Source: Sandaracinobacter neustonicus (GTDB lineage: Bacteria; Pseudomonadota; Alphaproteobacteria; Sphingomonadales; Sphingomonadaceae). Taken from it: a DNA stretch of 64,000 nt. Position 1 is the stretch's first letter; each line of letters starts with the position of its first letter. Made by a program: the position numbers and the translations under genes. The notes below the pieces were generated by a model. It was not told the origin of the DNA. It did no database searches and saw only the letters and a list, made by a program, of their open reading frames with translations. This document shows, one piece after another, positions 1-8,164 of the stretch. The stretch covers positions 248,001 to 312,000 of the forward strand of contig NZ_VFSU01000034.1 in NCBI RefSeq assembly GCF_006385875.1, in the 5' to 3' direction.

Positions 1-1
1 T

Positions 2-1072
2 TACCTTGCAGACACCTATGATTTCGACAAGCGCGCGGCGATGCTGAAGCGCGACGGCGGGCGCGATCCGGGCGTGTGGACTGCGCTGGCGACCGAACTG
101 GGGATTTTGGGCGCGGCGCTGCCGGAAGCCTATGGCGGCTTCGGCGGCGGGCCCATCGACACCATGGTGCTGATGGAGGAATTCGGCCGGGCGCTCTCCG
201 TGGAGCCTTATGTGCCGACCGTGGTGCTGGGCGCGGGCGCGCTGGTGGAAACCGGCGGGGCCGTGGCCGAAGCGCTGGTGCCGGGCATCATCGGCGGCGA
301 GGTGATCATCGGCGCTGGTTTCTACGAGCCGCAGGGGCGCTACAACCTCGCGGACATCAAGACGACCGCGAAGAAGGACGGCGCGGGCTGGGTGCTGAAC
401 GGGCACAAGGCCGTGGTGGTCGCCGCGCCCTTCGCCACCCATCTGCTGGTCAGCGCGCGCACCGGCGGCAGCCAGCGCGAGGCGGGCGGGGTCTCCCTGT
501 TCCTGATCGACGCCAGCACCAAGGGCCTCGTGCGGCGCGATTACCCCTGCGTGGACGGCACGCTGGCGAGCGAGCTGTATTTCGAAAACGCCAGCGTTCC
601 AGCCGACGCCCTGCTGGGCGCGGAAGGCGGCGCGCTGCCGCTGATCAACAAGCTGGCCGATCATGCCGCCGTGGCGCAATGCGCCGAAGCGACCGGCGCG
701 ATGAAGAAGCTGCACGAGCTGACGCTGGATTATGCCAAGCAGCGCAAGCAGTTCGGCAAGGCCATCGGTGATTTTCAAGTGATCCAGCACCGGCTTGTGG
801 ACATGTTTATGGAAGCCGAACAGGCGCAATCCATGACGCTGATGGGCACGCTGCGGCTGGACGACCCGAACCGCGAAAAATGGGTGAGCCAGGCCAAGGC
901 CAAGATCAACAAGGGCGCCCGCGCGCTGGGCCAATGGGCGGTGCAAACCCACGGCGGCATCGGCATCACCACCGAACTGGCAGCCGGGCACTATTTCAAG
1001 CGGCTGACCATCGTCGAAACCCAGTTCGGCGATCTGGATTACCATCTGGGGCGGCTGGAGGCGTTGATTTGA
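2..1072 (+). CDS. Acyl-CoA dehydrogenase family protein, 5-prime truncated by window edge
   Basis: FAD-dependent alpha,beta-dehydrogenation of an acyl-CoA, passing electrons to ETF. The frame is open from base 2 (YLADTYDFDKRAAM...), so the internal ATG at 41 is not the true start; about 20-25 N-terminal residues lie outside the window. The family segment KQRKQFGKAIGDFQ and the C-terminal QTHGGIGIT are clear. The C-terminus reads IVETQFGDLDYHLGRLEAL rather than the usual EGT-containing catalytic segment of short-chain enzymes, which is typical of small-subunit, pimeloyl-CoA dehydrogenase-like members that work as heterodimers. The partner large subunit would be expected upstream. Family is secure; substrate is not known. 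Confidence 0.92.
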   Translation, partial: YLADTYDFDKRAAMLKRDGGRDPGVWTALATELGILGAALPEAYGGFGGGPIDTMVLMEEFGRALSVEPYVPTVVLGAGALVETGGAVAEALVPGIIGGEVIIGAGFYEPQGRYNLADIKTTAKKDGAGWVLNGHKAVVVAAPFATHLLVSARTGGSQREAGGVSLFLIDASTKGLVRRDYPCVDGTLASELYFENASVPADALLGAEGGALPLINKLADHAAVAQCAEATGAMKKLHELTLDYAKQRKQFGKAIGDFQVIQHRLVDMFMEAEQAQSMTLMGTLRLDDPNREKWVSQAKAKINKGARALGQWAVQTHGGIGITTELAAGHYFKRLTIVETQFGDLDYHLGRLEALI

Positions 1073-1147
1073 ATCCCGACTCCTCCTCCATTCGGGGAAG
1101 GAGGGATCTCGTTGTAAACCAGTGCGTAATTGGGGAAGCGTTCCGCC

Positions 1148-1531
1148 ATGGGTATCTCAGTGAGAATGGTTGTTTTGGCGCTTGCGGCAGGATTGGTCGG
1201 CAAGTCTGCTTTTGCTCAAACGGACGGTCATATGTGCTGGATTTCCGATGTTCAGCGTGACCGGGTCGGTGTCCGGATAGAGTTTGGCGAAGGCGGCCCA
1301 ATGTTTGTGAATCGTGGCGGAGAAAACTGGTTTCCGGATCGCGAAAAAAATGGCCGGAGTTTGATCGCAAAGATCGGTGAAACGCTATACGCAAGCAACT
1401 CGCATCATGATAGTTGCAGAATTGAAGTCGTGGAGAAAGACGGTAAAATTGGCGTGGAGGCCAAAGCTTCTCTTAGTTTGCCGGGGCTTCCATCTCGCCA
1501 GGAATTCGAGTTCATTCCTGCTAATAATTAG
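1148..1531 (+). CDS. Small secreted protein of unknown function
   Basis: A 127-residue protein with an N-terminal signal peptide (MGISVRMVVLALAAGL...SAFAQ), so it is probably periplasmic or secreted. The ATG at 1148 is preferred over the in-frame TTG at 1130 because GGGGAAG lies about 10 nt upstream of the ATG and the signal peptide then starts cleanly. The mature part has two cysteines (MCWI, DSCRI) and a beta-rich look. I recognise no family. Codon use is unlike its neighbours: AGA, CTA, TTG and many A/T-ending codons, and the following spacer is AT-richer too, which suggests recent acquisition or low expression. Confidence 0.7.
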   Translation: MGISVRMVVLALAAGLVGKSAFAQTDGHMCWISDVQRDRVGVRIEFGEGGPMFVNRGGENWFPDREKNGRSLIAKIGETLYASNSHHDSCRIEVVEKDGKIGVEAKASLSLPGLPSRQEFEFIPANN

Positions 1532-1691
1532 TATTCGCCACTTGTGCAGATGTTGTTATTTTGCTGGTCGCCATTTGGCCTTTCCCTTCGGGCTATATTT
1601 GATGGCTGAGGTCGCCTGAGAACTCAGAGAGGCAGAACGGAGGGGATTGCGCACGTGAGCAGGGGGGGGCTCCCGCCCGTCCGTAAACACG

Positions 1692-1779
1692 GCGTCACTC
1701 CGTACTTGATCCGGGGTTCCGCTGTTCTTCTCTGATGTTGCGGGTGGAAGCTGGACCCCGGATCAAGTCCGGGGTGACG
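1692..1779. repeat. Inverted repeat, CCCCGGATCAAGTCCGGGG family, copy 1
   Basis: Two arms of about 31 nt, with roughly four mismatches, face each other around a loop of about 25 nt. The right arm holds GGACCCCGGATCAAGTCC (1753-1770); the left arm holds ACTTGATCCGGGGTTCC (1704-1720). A second full copy is at 58842-58929 and a half copy at 32139-32164. Similar GTCACCCCGGACTTGATCC sequences are common between genes in sphingomonads. No protein is encoded. Confidence 0.85.
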
Positions 1780-1817
1780 GTTGTGGGGGTTGGGATGTTG
1801 GTTGGATTGGCCAACCG

Positions 1818-1990
1818 GTGACACCCCCTCTCCAACTCTCCCCCTTGCAGGGGGAGAGGGCTGCGTAGCGCCGCAGGCAATCGAATCTGATTACCCGCAC
1901 CGCGCTGGAGTTGGGGCGCTGCGCTAATTTTGAGGGTGCAGGGAAATCATTTCCCTGCTGGGGGAGTTTGAGGGGGCAAAGCCCCCTCAA
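1818..1990 (-). repeat. Tandem-stem-loop 3-prime module, copy 1 (long tail type I)
   Basis: Reading on the minus strand after the SnoaL-like gene stop (2041): stem-loop a at 1990-1968 (TTGAGGGGGC, loop TTT, GCCCCCTCAA), stem-loop b at 1958-1938 (GCAGGGAAA-TGA-TTTCCCTGC), then CACCCTCAAAATT and a tail with a third hairpin (CTCTCCCCC/GGGGGAGAG, about 1833-1860). Module orientation matches the gene it follows; distance from stop 50 nt. Likely a transcript-end or stability element; function is inferred. Confidence 0.75.
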
Positions 1991-2040
1991 CAGCAACGTC
2001 CGGGTGACCGCCTCCCCTCAATGTGCGGGCAGCCGTCCCC

Positions 2041-2901
2041 TCAGCGTGGCGGGCAGACCTGCTCGATCGACGACACATGGTTCAGCGCGATCACCCAGCG
2101 GCCGTTGCGTTTGCGCATCAGCCTTGTGTTGATGCCGGTTTGCGGGTTGCCGGGGCGGTTCAGTTGGTAGTTGCTGATCAGCTGGGCGGCGTCTGGGGCG
2201 AGCAGTTCGATTTTGATGTTGCTGAAGGTCAGAACGCCGCGGGTGTCGGCGGAGGTGCCATAGTCGCGGATGTAATGGTCCAGCGTGCCTTGCCAATCTT
2301 TTTGGAACTGGCCGCGGGAGACGAAGATGACGTCCGGGTTGGCGAACCCGGCCATGTAGCCGTTGAAGTCGCCCCGGTTCCATGCGGCTTCCATGTCGCG
2401 GATTACCTGTGTGATTGCGGCTTTTTCGGCGTCTGCGTTGCTGTCGCGCGGGTCCGGGGTTTCGGCCTGCACATGGTTCAGGGTGATCACCCAGCGGCCG
2501 TCGCGCTTGCGGACGACGCCGGAGAACAGGCCGCCGTCTGTGCGGCCGTCGTCCCATTTCAGATCGAAGCGGGCGATCAGTTGCGCGGCTTCGGGGGAGA
2601 GCATCTGGATGTCGAATTGGGAAAAGATGAGGTGGCCGCGTTTGGCCGGGTCTCCGCCATAATATTTCAGATAATGCTGCAGCGTGGCGTCCCAGCCGGG
2701 CTGGCGTTTTCCGCGCGAGATATAGGCGATGTCCGGGTTGGCGAAGCCCGCCATATAGCCGCGGAAATCGCCCTTGTTCCACGCCTCCGCCATGCCGTTC
2801 AGCATGGCGGAGATGGCGGCGATTTCGTCGCCGCCGGCGCGGGCGGCCAGAGGCAGCGCGGCGAGCGGCAGCGCCAATAGCGTGCGGCGGTCAGCCGGCA
2901 T
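2041..2901 (-). CDS. Secreted protein with two tandem SnoaL/DUF4440-like domains
   Basis: A 286-residue protein with a signal peptide (MPADRRTLLALPLAALPLAARA) and two NTF2-like domains of the DUF4440/SnoaL type, about residues 25-145 and 158-280. The halves share the motif GDFxGYMAGFANPD and are offset by 133 residues, so they arose by internal duplication. The family is a cone-shaped small-ligand or enzyme fold with no single reaction. Start is the ATG at 2901 just ahead of the signal peptide; longer upstream frames are antisense noise. It overlaps the 3-prime end of the DUF885 gene by 11 nt, so the two are probably co-transcribed and co-exported. Specific function unknown. Confidence 0.85.
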   Translation of the reverse strand: MPADRRTLLALPLAALPLAARAGGDEIAAISAMLNGMAEAWNKGDFRGYMAGFANPDIAYISRGKRQPGWDATLQHYLKYYGGDPAKRGHLIFSQFDIQMLSPEAAQLIARFDLKWDDGRTDGGLFSGVVRKRDGRWVITLNHVQAETPDPRDSNADAEKAAITQVIRDMEAAWNRGDFNGYMAGFANPDVIFVSRGQFQKDWQGTLDHYIRDYGTSADTRGVLTFSNIKIELLAPDAAQLISNYQLNRPGNPQTGINTRLMRKRNGRWVIALNHVSSIEQVCPPR

Positions 2902-4717
2902 CGGCGGCCTTCGCGGGTTTCGCCTTTTCGGCGGCGATCCATGCGCGGACTTCGGATTCCAGCACCGGCAGCGGCACCGCGCCGAGGCCGAGGATGGTGT
3001 CGTGGAAGCCGCGCTGGTCGAACTTCTGGCCGAGTTCGGCCTCCGCCTCTTTGCGCAGGTTGCGGATGGTGATTTCACCCAGCTTATAGGCCAGCGCCTG
3101 CCCCGGCCAGCTGATGTAGCGGTCGACCTCGTTGGTGATTTCGAGGTCTGACAGGGCGACATGATCCTTGAAATAGGCCAGCGCCTTGTCGCGGCTCCAG
3201 CCATATTCGTGCATGCCGGTGTCGATCACGAGGCGGACGGCGCGCCACATTTCGTAGGTCTGGCGGCCGAATTCTTCATAGGGCGTTTCATAAATGCCCA
3301 TCTGCTGGCCCAGCCATTCGGTGTAGAGGCCCCAGCCTTCGCCATAGCCGGAGAAATAGAGATCCTTGCGGAAATCGGGCCGGGCTTCGCCTTCGCGCGC
3401 AAGGGCGGCCTGGAAGCTGTGGCCCGGCGTGCATTCGTGCACGGCGAGCGCGGGCAGGGTGTAGAGTGGGCGCTGATCCAGCCGGTAGGTGTTGAACAGG
3501 CAGTTATCCAGCCCGCCGCGCCCGCTGGTGTAGATGGGGGCGATGTCGGCCGGCACGGCGACGATGCCGTGGCGATAGCGGGGCAGCTTGCCGATGGTTT
3601 CATTCAGCCGCCCGTTCGCCTTCATCACCGTGTAAGAGGCGGCTGCCAGCAGTTCCTTCGGCGTTTTCGCATAGAATTGCGGATCGGTGCGCATGAAGGT
3701 GAAGAATTCCGGCAGCGTGCCCTTGAAGCCGGAGGCTTTCATCGTGGCTTCCATATCGGCCTTGATGCGCGCGACTTCCTTCAGGCCGATCTCGTGGATC
3801 TGCTTCGCGGTGAGATCGGTGGTGGTATATTCCCTGATCTGCGAGGCGTAGAAGGCGCGGCCGTTGGGCATGTCCGACGCGCCGATGGTGGGCCGGGCGC
3901 GCACCATATAATCCTCGCGGATGAACTTCAGCAGCTTGGTGTAGGCGGGCACGGCTGCGCTATTGATGGCGGCGAGCGCGTCTGCGCGCAGTTGCGCCTG
4001 TGTTTCCGCCGGGATGCTGTCGGGCATCTTCACGAAGGGGGCGTAGAGCGCGTTCGCGTCCCCGGCGGCGGTGTAGGGGACGATGGTTTCGTCGCGGCCG
4101 ACCAGCGTCATCTTCGGGTTGGAGAAGCCGCGCGCGAGGCCCGCCTTCATGTTCACCGTCTGCTCGTCGAAATAGCGCGGGATGTCGCGGATGCGGTCGA
4201 TATAGTTGCGATATTGTTCTTCGCTGGAGAAGCGGGTGCCCGCGTAGGGGGCGAGCGTCCAGAAGAATGTGTCTGTGTTGAAAGGGATTTCATAGAGCTT
4301 CCAGCGAACCTCGTTCGACTGGTTTTCGATCATGGTGCGGAACACCTGCGCGTTGATCTGCTCGGCGTGGGAGAGTTGATCGAAGGGGATCGCATCCAGC
4401 TGCTTCAGCACATTGTCCCAATAGGCGAGGCGGGCGGCCTGCGATTTCGCGTCAACGCGGGGCAGCCGATCGCCGCCATTGCCACGGCCGGGGCCGCGCT
4501 CCTGTTCCTTCAGCCGCCACTGATATTCGGCATCGTAGAGCGCCTTCAGCCGGGCGTCTGCGGAGGAGGGGGCTGCTGCTGTAGCAGTCTGCGCGGCGGC
4601 GGGCAGCAGCGGCGTGCCCAGCAGCGCCAGCGCGGTTGCCAGCGCAAACCGGGTGCGCAAGGATGCCGACGACCGAGTCAGCGACTGTTCAACCGCGATG
4701 CCCAATATTGCCTCCAT
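2891..4717 (-). CDS. DUF885 family protein, putative secreted metallopeptidase
   Basis: DUF885 proteins are large, mostly helical, exported proteins with a thermolysin-like zinc motif. Here HECTPGH lies at about residue 427, followed by GEGWGLYTEWLG, both family hallmarks. A signal peptide (LRTRFALATALALLGTPLL then AAAQ) targets it to the periplasm. The start is uncertain. ATG at 4717 gives 608 residues but overlaps the divergent gene's start codon by 2 nt; TTG at 4660 gives a 589-residue protein with a textbook signal peptide and leaves about 55 bp for promoters. Neither has a strong ribosome site. Forms a two-gene unit with the SnoaL-like gene. Substrate unknown. Confidence 0.88.
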   Translation of the reverse strand: MEAILGIAVEQSLTRSSASLRTRFALATALALLGTPLLPAAAQTATAAAPSSADARLKALYDAEYQWRLKEQERGPGRGNGGDRLPRVDAKSQAARLAYWDNVLKQLDAIPFDQLSHAEQINAQVFRTMIENQSNEVRWKLYEIPFNTDTFFWTLAPYAGTRFSSEEQYRNYIDRIRDIPRYFDEQTVNMKAGLARGFSNPKMTLVGRDETIVPYTAAGDANALYAPFVKMPDSIPAETQAQLRADALAAINSAAVPAYTKLLKFIREDYMVRARPTIGASDMPNGRAFYASQIREYTTTDLTAKQIHEIGLKEVARIKADMEATMKASGFKGTLPEFFTFMRTDPQFYAKTPKELLAAASYTVMKANGRLNETIGKLPRYRHGIVAVPADIAPIYTSGRGGLDNCLFNTYRLDQRPLYTLPALAVHECTPGHSFQAALAREGEARPDFRKDLYFSGYGEGWGLYTEWLGQQMGIYETPYEEFGRQTYEMWRAVRLVIDTGMHEYGWSRDKALAYFKDHVALSDLEITNEVDRYISWPGQALAYKLGEITIRNLRKEAEAELGQKFDQRGFHDTILGLGAVPLPVLESEVRAWIAAEKAKPAKAADAG

Positions 4718-5648
4718 GAAATCTCTGCTTGTTGCGACCGGATTGGGGCTTTCGCTTGCCGCCTGCAGCACGACAGGCTGGTCGGAAGCCCCGCCAGAAT
4801 CCTCAATGTACGACGGTGCCACTTATCAGGGGCAGCCGCCGGTAGACTGGTGGGGCCGGAACCCGGCCTCCGTCAACGTCTTCTTTGCACCGCTGTCAGA
4901 CTATGGAACATGGGGGCAGCATCCCCGCTATGGCCGGGTGTTCTTTCCCGCCGTTGGGGCGGGCTGGCAGCCCTATCGCGACGGTTATTGGCGACAGGAC
5001 GGCCGCTATGGCCGGATGTGGATGTCGCAAGAGCCGTGGGGTTGGGCGACCTATCATTATGGCCGCTGGGGGCGGGACAGCCGACTCGGCTGGTTCTGGG
5101 TGCCGGATACCCAGTTCGGCCCCGGCTGGGTCGATTGGCGCGGCGGCGGCGGCTATGCCAGCTGGTCTCCGTTGCCGCCCTATGGCTGGAGCCGCTGGGG
5201 CTATGGCTGGGGCAATGACTGGTGGGTGACGGCGCCGGGAGCGTGGCTGTATCGGCCGGGGATGCATCATTATGTTCGGCCCGGCAGGCCCGGTTACGGA
5301 CAGCCCGGTTATGGGCAACCCGGAAGGCCGGATGACGGGCCGGGGCGTCCGCGCCCGGGTGGTGGTGATCAAGTGGATGGCGAAACGCCGCGTCCGCCGG
5401 TGCCGCCCAATGCGCATCCGCGATCCAACCCGGATGCGGTGCGGGGCAATCCCGGCCGCCATCCGCGCAGTTCGGGCGAGCAACCGCAGGCTGTGCAGTC
5501 GCGCCCGCAACAGCAATCGCAATCCCGGCCGCAACAGGTGCAGCCGAGCCAGCAGCAGGCGCAGCCGCGTCAGCAGGCGTCGCAGCCCCGCGCGCCCTCC
5601 AGCCCGCCGCGTGGCCGCGACGTTCAGCCGCGCACAGCCGACAACTGA
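4716..5648 (+). CDS. DUF6600-type lipoprotein with Pro/Gln/Arg-rich tail
   Basis: A 310-residue protein starting at ATG 4716 with a lipoprotein signal (MKSLLVATGLGLSLAAC, lipobox LAAC). Residues about 45-185 carry repeated Trp/Tyr/Gly blocks (YGTWGQHPRYGRVFFP, GWQPYRDGYW, EPWGWATYHYGRW, GWFWVPDTQFGPGWVDWR) matching the DUF6600 pattern. The last 110 residues are low complexity, rich in Pro, Gln, Arg and Gly, and probably unstructured. DUF6600 proteins often accompany FecR or envelope proteins, but no FecR is nearby. Divergent from the DUF885 gene. Probable outer-membrane or periplasmic surface protein; role unknown. Confidence 0.8.
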   Translation: MKSLLVATGLGLSLAACSTTGWSEAPPESSMYDGATYQGQPPVDWWGRNPASVNVFFAPLSDYGTWGQHPRYGRVFFPAVGAGWQPYRDGYWRQDGRYGRMWMSQEPWGWATYHYGRWGRDSRLGWFWVPDTQFGPGWVDWRGGGGYASWSPLPPYGWSRWGYGWGNDWWVTAPGAWLYRPGMHHYVRPGRPGYGQPGYGQPGRPDDGPGRPRPGGGDQVDGETPRPPVPPNAHPRSNPDAVRGNPGRHPRSSGEQPQAVQSRPQQQSQSRPQQVQPSQQQAQPRQQASQPRAPSSPPRGRDVQPRTADN

Positions 5649-5720
5649 CGCTTTCGCGCATTTTCCGGGTTGCAAGCCCCTTGTGCGGCGCACAAGATGT
5701 GCGTGTTGCAAGGGGATCAT

Positions 5721-7223
5721 GTGACGTTACGCGCTTTTGATGAGACTTATGGTTTTGGCCCCTATCCTTCCGGGGACGGTGCCGGGCCTTTGTTCGGGGA
5801 TGGTGGCCATGGCCCCGAAGTGCGGGCGGCTTATGCCGATGTGGATCGCTGGCTGCGCGCCTCTCCGCCGGAGTTGCTGGAAACGCGGCGGCGGCAGGCC
5901 GAGCTGTTCTTCCGCCGCATCGGTATCACCTTCGCCGTGTACGGAGACCCGGACGCCAGCGAGCGGCTGATCCCGTTCGATATCGTGCCGCGGGTGATTT
6001 CCGGCGGCGAATGGGGGCGGCTGGAAGAAGGGCTGAAGCAGCGCGTGCAGGCGCTGAACATGTTCCTCGCCGATGTCTATGGCCCGCGCGAATGCCTGAA
6101 GGCCGGAATCGTGCCGGAAGAGCTGGTGCTGCTGAACCCGCAATATTGCCTGCCGCAAGTGGGCCGCCGCCCGGCGAAGGATGTGTGGGTGCAGATCGCC
6201 GGGATCGATCTTGTGCGCACCGGGCCGGACGAATTCTTCGTGCTGGAGGATAATGCGCGGACGCCGTCCGGCGTGTCTTACATGCTGGAAAACCGCGAAG
6301 TGATGCTGCGGCTGGTGCCGGAGCTGATCCATTCGGTTTCGATGTCGGGCGGGTTGCGGCCGGTGGAGACTTACCCGGAAACGCTGCTGGAAACGCTGAC
6401 CTCGGTTGCGCCCAACAATTGCAGCAGCGAACCCTGCCTCGCGCTGCTGACGCCGGGCATCCACAACAGCGCTTATTATGAGCACAGCTTCCTCGCCGAC
6501 AAGCTGGGGGTGGAGCTGGTGGAAGGCTCTGACCTGTTCGTGCATTCGGACGTGCTCTACATGCGCACCACCGAGGGGCCGAAGCGGGTGGACGTGCTGT
6601 ATCGGCGGGTGGACGATGACTATATTGATCCGCTGCAGTTCCGGCCGGACAGCGTGCTGGGCGTGCCGGGGCTGGTGAAGGCGGTGCATGCGGGCAACCT
6701 CACGCTGGCCAACGCGCTGGGCACCGGCATTTCCGACGACAAGGCGATCTACAGCTATATGCCGGACATCGTGCGCTTCTTCACCGGGCGTGATCCCATC
6801 CTGCATAATGTGCCGACATGGCGCTGCCGGGAGCCGGATGCGTTGAGCTATGTGCTGGACAATATCGCCGAGCTGGTGGTGAAGGAAACCGATGGCTCCG
6901 GCGGTTACGGGATGCTGGTGGGGCCGCACGCCACCGCCGCGCAGCGCGAGGCGTTCGCCGCCAAGGTGAAGGCCAATCCGCAGCATTATATCGCCCAGCC
7001 GACGCTGGCGCTTTCCACCTGCCCCACGCTGACGGCGTCTGGCGTGGCCCCGCGCCATGTGGATTTGCGGCCCTTCGTGCTGACGGGGGCGAACGGCAGC
7101 CAGATCGTGCCCGGTGGGCTGACGCGGGTGGCGTTGAAGGAAGGCTCTCTGGTGGTGAACTCCAGCCAGGGCGGCGGCACCAAGGACACATGGGTGGTCG
7201 ATATTCCGGAAGGGGACGCCTGA
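5721..7223 (+). CDS. Circularly permuted ATP-grasp protein (COG2308 type) of the Anbu operon
   Basis: A 500-residue protein of the DUF404/DUF407 circularly permuted ATP-grasp family, predicted to form a peptide-like (carboxylate-amine) bond using ATP. Family-like stretches visible include FFRRIGITFAVYGD, LIPFDIVPRVI, FVLEDNARTPSGVSYMLENR and ETDGSGGYGMLVGPHA. The start is GTG 5721, placed 5 nt after AAGGGG, not the longer frame upstream. Its stop (TGA, 7221-7223) shares a base with the ATG of the alpha-E gene. The order ATP-grasp, alpha-E, transglutaminase, Anbu is a known conserved neighbourhood. The product of the ligase is unknown. Confidence 0.93.
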   Translation: MTLRAFDETYGFGPYPSGDGAGPLFGDGGHGPEVRAAYADVDRWLRASPPELLETRRRQAELFFRRIGITFAVYGDPDASERLIPFDIVPRVISGGEWGRLEEGLKQRVQALNMFLADVYGPRECLKAGIVPEELVLLNPQYCLPQVGRRPAKDVWVQIAGIDLVRTGPDEFFVLEDNARTPSGVSYMLENREVMLRLVPELIHSVSMSGGLRPVETYPETLLETLTSVAPNNCSSEPCLALLTPGIHNSAYYEHSFLADKLGVELVEGSDLFVHSDVLYMRTTEGPKRVDVLYRRVDDDYIDPLQFRPDSVLGVPGLVKAVHAGNLTLANALGTGISDDKAIYSYMPDIVRFFTGRDPILHNVPTWRCREPDALSYVLDNIAELVVKETDGSGGYGMLVGPHATAAQREAFAAKVKANPQHYIAQPTLALSTCPTLTASGVAPRHVDLRPFVLTGANGSQIVPGGLTRVALKEGSLVVNSSQGGGTKDTWVVDIPEGDA

Positions 7224-8164
7224 TGCTTTCCCGTTCCGCATCGAACCTTTACTGGATGGGGCGCTATCTGGAGCGCGCCGATTTCCTCTGCCGGCTGATC
7301 GACGCGACGGTGCGGCTGGCGTCTCTGCCCGCCTCCCACGGCGGGGCAGGGCCTGCGTGGGAAAGCGCGATCAAGTCGGCTGCCGTGGCGGACGCCTTCG
7401 AGGCCAAGGGCCTGCCGGTGGACGAAGCCAATGTGGGGCATTTCCTCACGCTGGACCCGGACAATGACAGTAGCATCCGCCGCTGCCTTGAAGCCGCGCG
7501 CAGCAACGGCCGGGCGGTGCGCACCTCGCTCACGCTGGAGACGTGGGAGGCGGTGAACGACGCATGGCACGAAGTGCAGCGCTTTGGCAGCGGCGTGCCG
7601 GACAGTTCCACGCTGGTGCGGCTGGTGGACAGCATCAAGAATTCGCTGCTGATGTTCGATGGCGCGGCGCACCGCACACAGCTCAGGGAATCCACCTATT
7701 GGTTCCTGCGGCTGGGCACCACGGTGGAGCGGGCGGACAACACCGCCCGGCTGCTGGACGTGAAATACCATCTGCTGCTGCCGCGCGAGGAGCCGGTGGG
7801 TGGCAGCCTCGATTATTTCCAGTGGACGACCTTGCTGCGCACGGTCTCTGCACTGACAGCCTATCGCTGGGTGTATCGCGAGAGCGTGAAGCCATGGCTG
7901 GTGGCGGACCTGCTGGTGTTCAACCGGGCGATGCCGCGTTCGCTGATCGCCTGCCTTGAAGATGCGGTGTGGTTGCTGGATCAGCTGGCGGCGACACGCG
8001 GGCGGCGGGGGCCAGCGAACAGGATCGCCTCGGCCTCTCTGCGCGCGCTGGCGGGCACCGATATCGAGCGGCTGTTCCAATCCGGCCTGCACGAATTCCT
8101 TGAGGAGTTCATCGGCGAGAACAACCGGCTGGGCAACGCCATCGCCGAACAATATCTGTTCTGA
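7223..8164 (+). CDS. Alpha-E domain protein (DUF403, COG2307)
   Basis: A 313-residue, all-helical protein beginning MLSRSASNLYWMGRYLERAD, the diagnostic N-terminus of the alpha-E family. Later segments such as YWFLRLGTTVERADNTARLLDVKYH repeat the same helical pattern. It nearly always accompanies the circularly permuted ATP-grasp protein and is thought to be its partner; no catalytic activity is established. It is translationally coupled on both sides: the start overlaps the ATP-grasp stop by one base, and its own stop TGA (8162-8164) overlaps the next ATG by one base. Cytoplasmic, no signal or membrane segment. Confidence 0.93.
   Translation: MLSRSASNLYWMGRYLERADFLCRLIDATVRLASLPASHGGAGPAWESAIKSAAVADAFEAKGLPVDEANVGHFLTLDPDNDSSIRRCLEAARSNGRAVRTSLTLETWEAVNDAWHEVQRFGSGVPDSSTLVRLVDSIKNSLLMFDGAAHRTQLRESTYWFLRLGTTVERADNTARLLDVKYHLLLPREEPVGGSLDYFQWTTLLRTVSALTAYRWVYRESVKPWLVADLLVFNRAMPRSLIACLEDAVWLLDQLAATRGRRGPANRIASASLRALAGTDIERLFQSGLHEFLEEFIGENNRLGNAIAEQYLF

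Larger units (their letters stand above)
1532..2040. other. Gene-free, repeat-filled spacer
   Basis: About 510 bp between two convergent genes. It carries an AT-richer tail after the small secreted gene, an inverted repeat of the CCGGATCAAGTCCGG type (1692-1779) and a tandem-stem-loop module (1818-1990) serving the minus-strand gene. No coding capacity that I can support. Confidence 0.75.

Noticed and set aside
1680-2000. Possible CRISPR-like repeats in intergenic spacers
   Set aside because: The repeats are inverted and scattered singly, not regularly spaced direct repeats with unique spacers, and no cas gene is present.
2023-2880. Plus-strand frame opposite the SnoaL-like gene
   Set aside because: Mirror of the tandem repeat in the true gene; no signal, no family.
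3161-5218. Long plus-strand frame opposite the DUF885 gene
   Set aside because: Antisense artefact; it crosses the divergent gap and its composition has no protein-like pattern.
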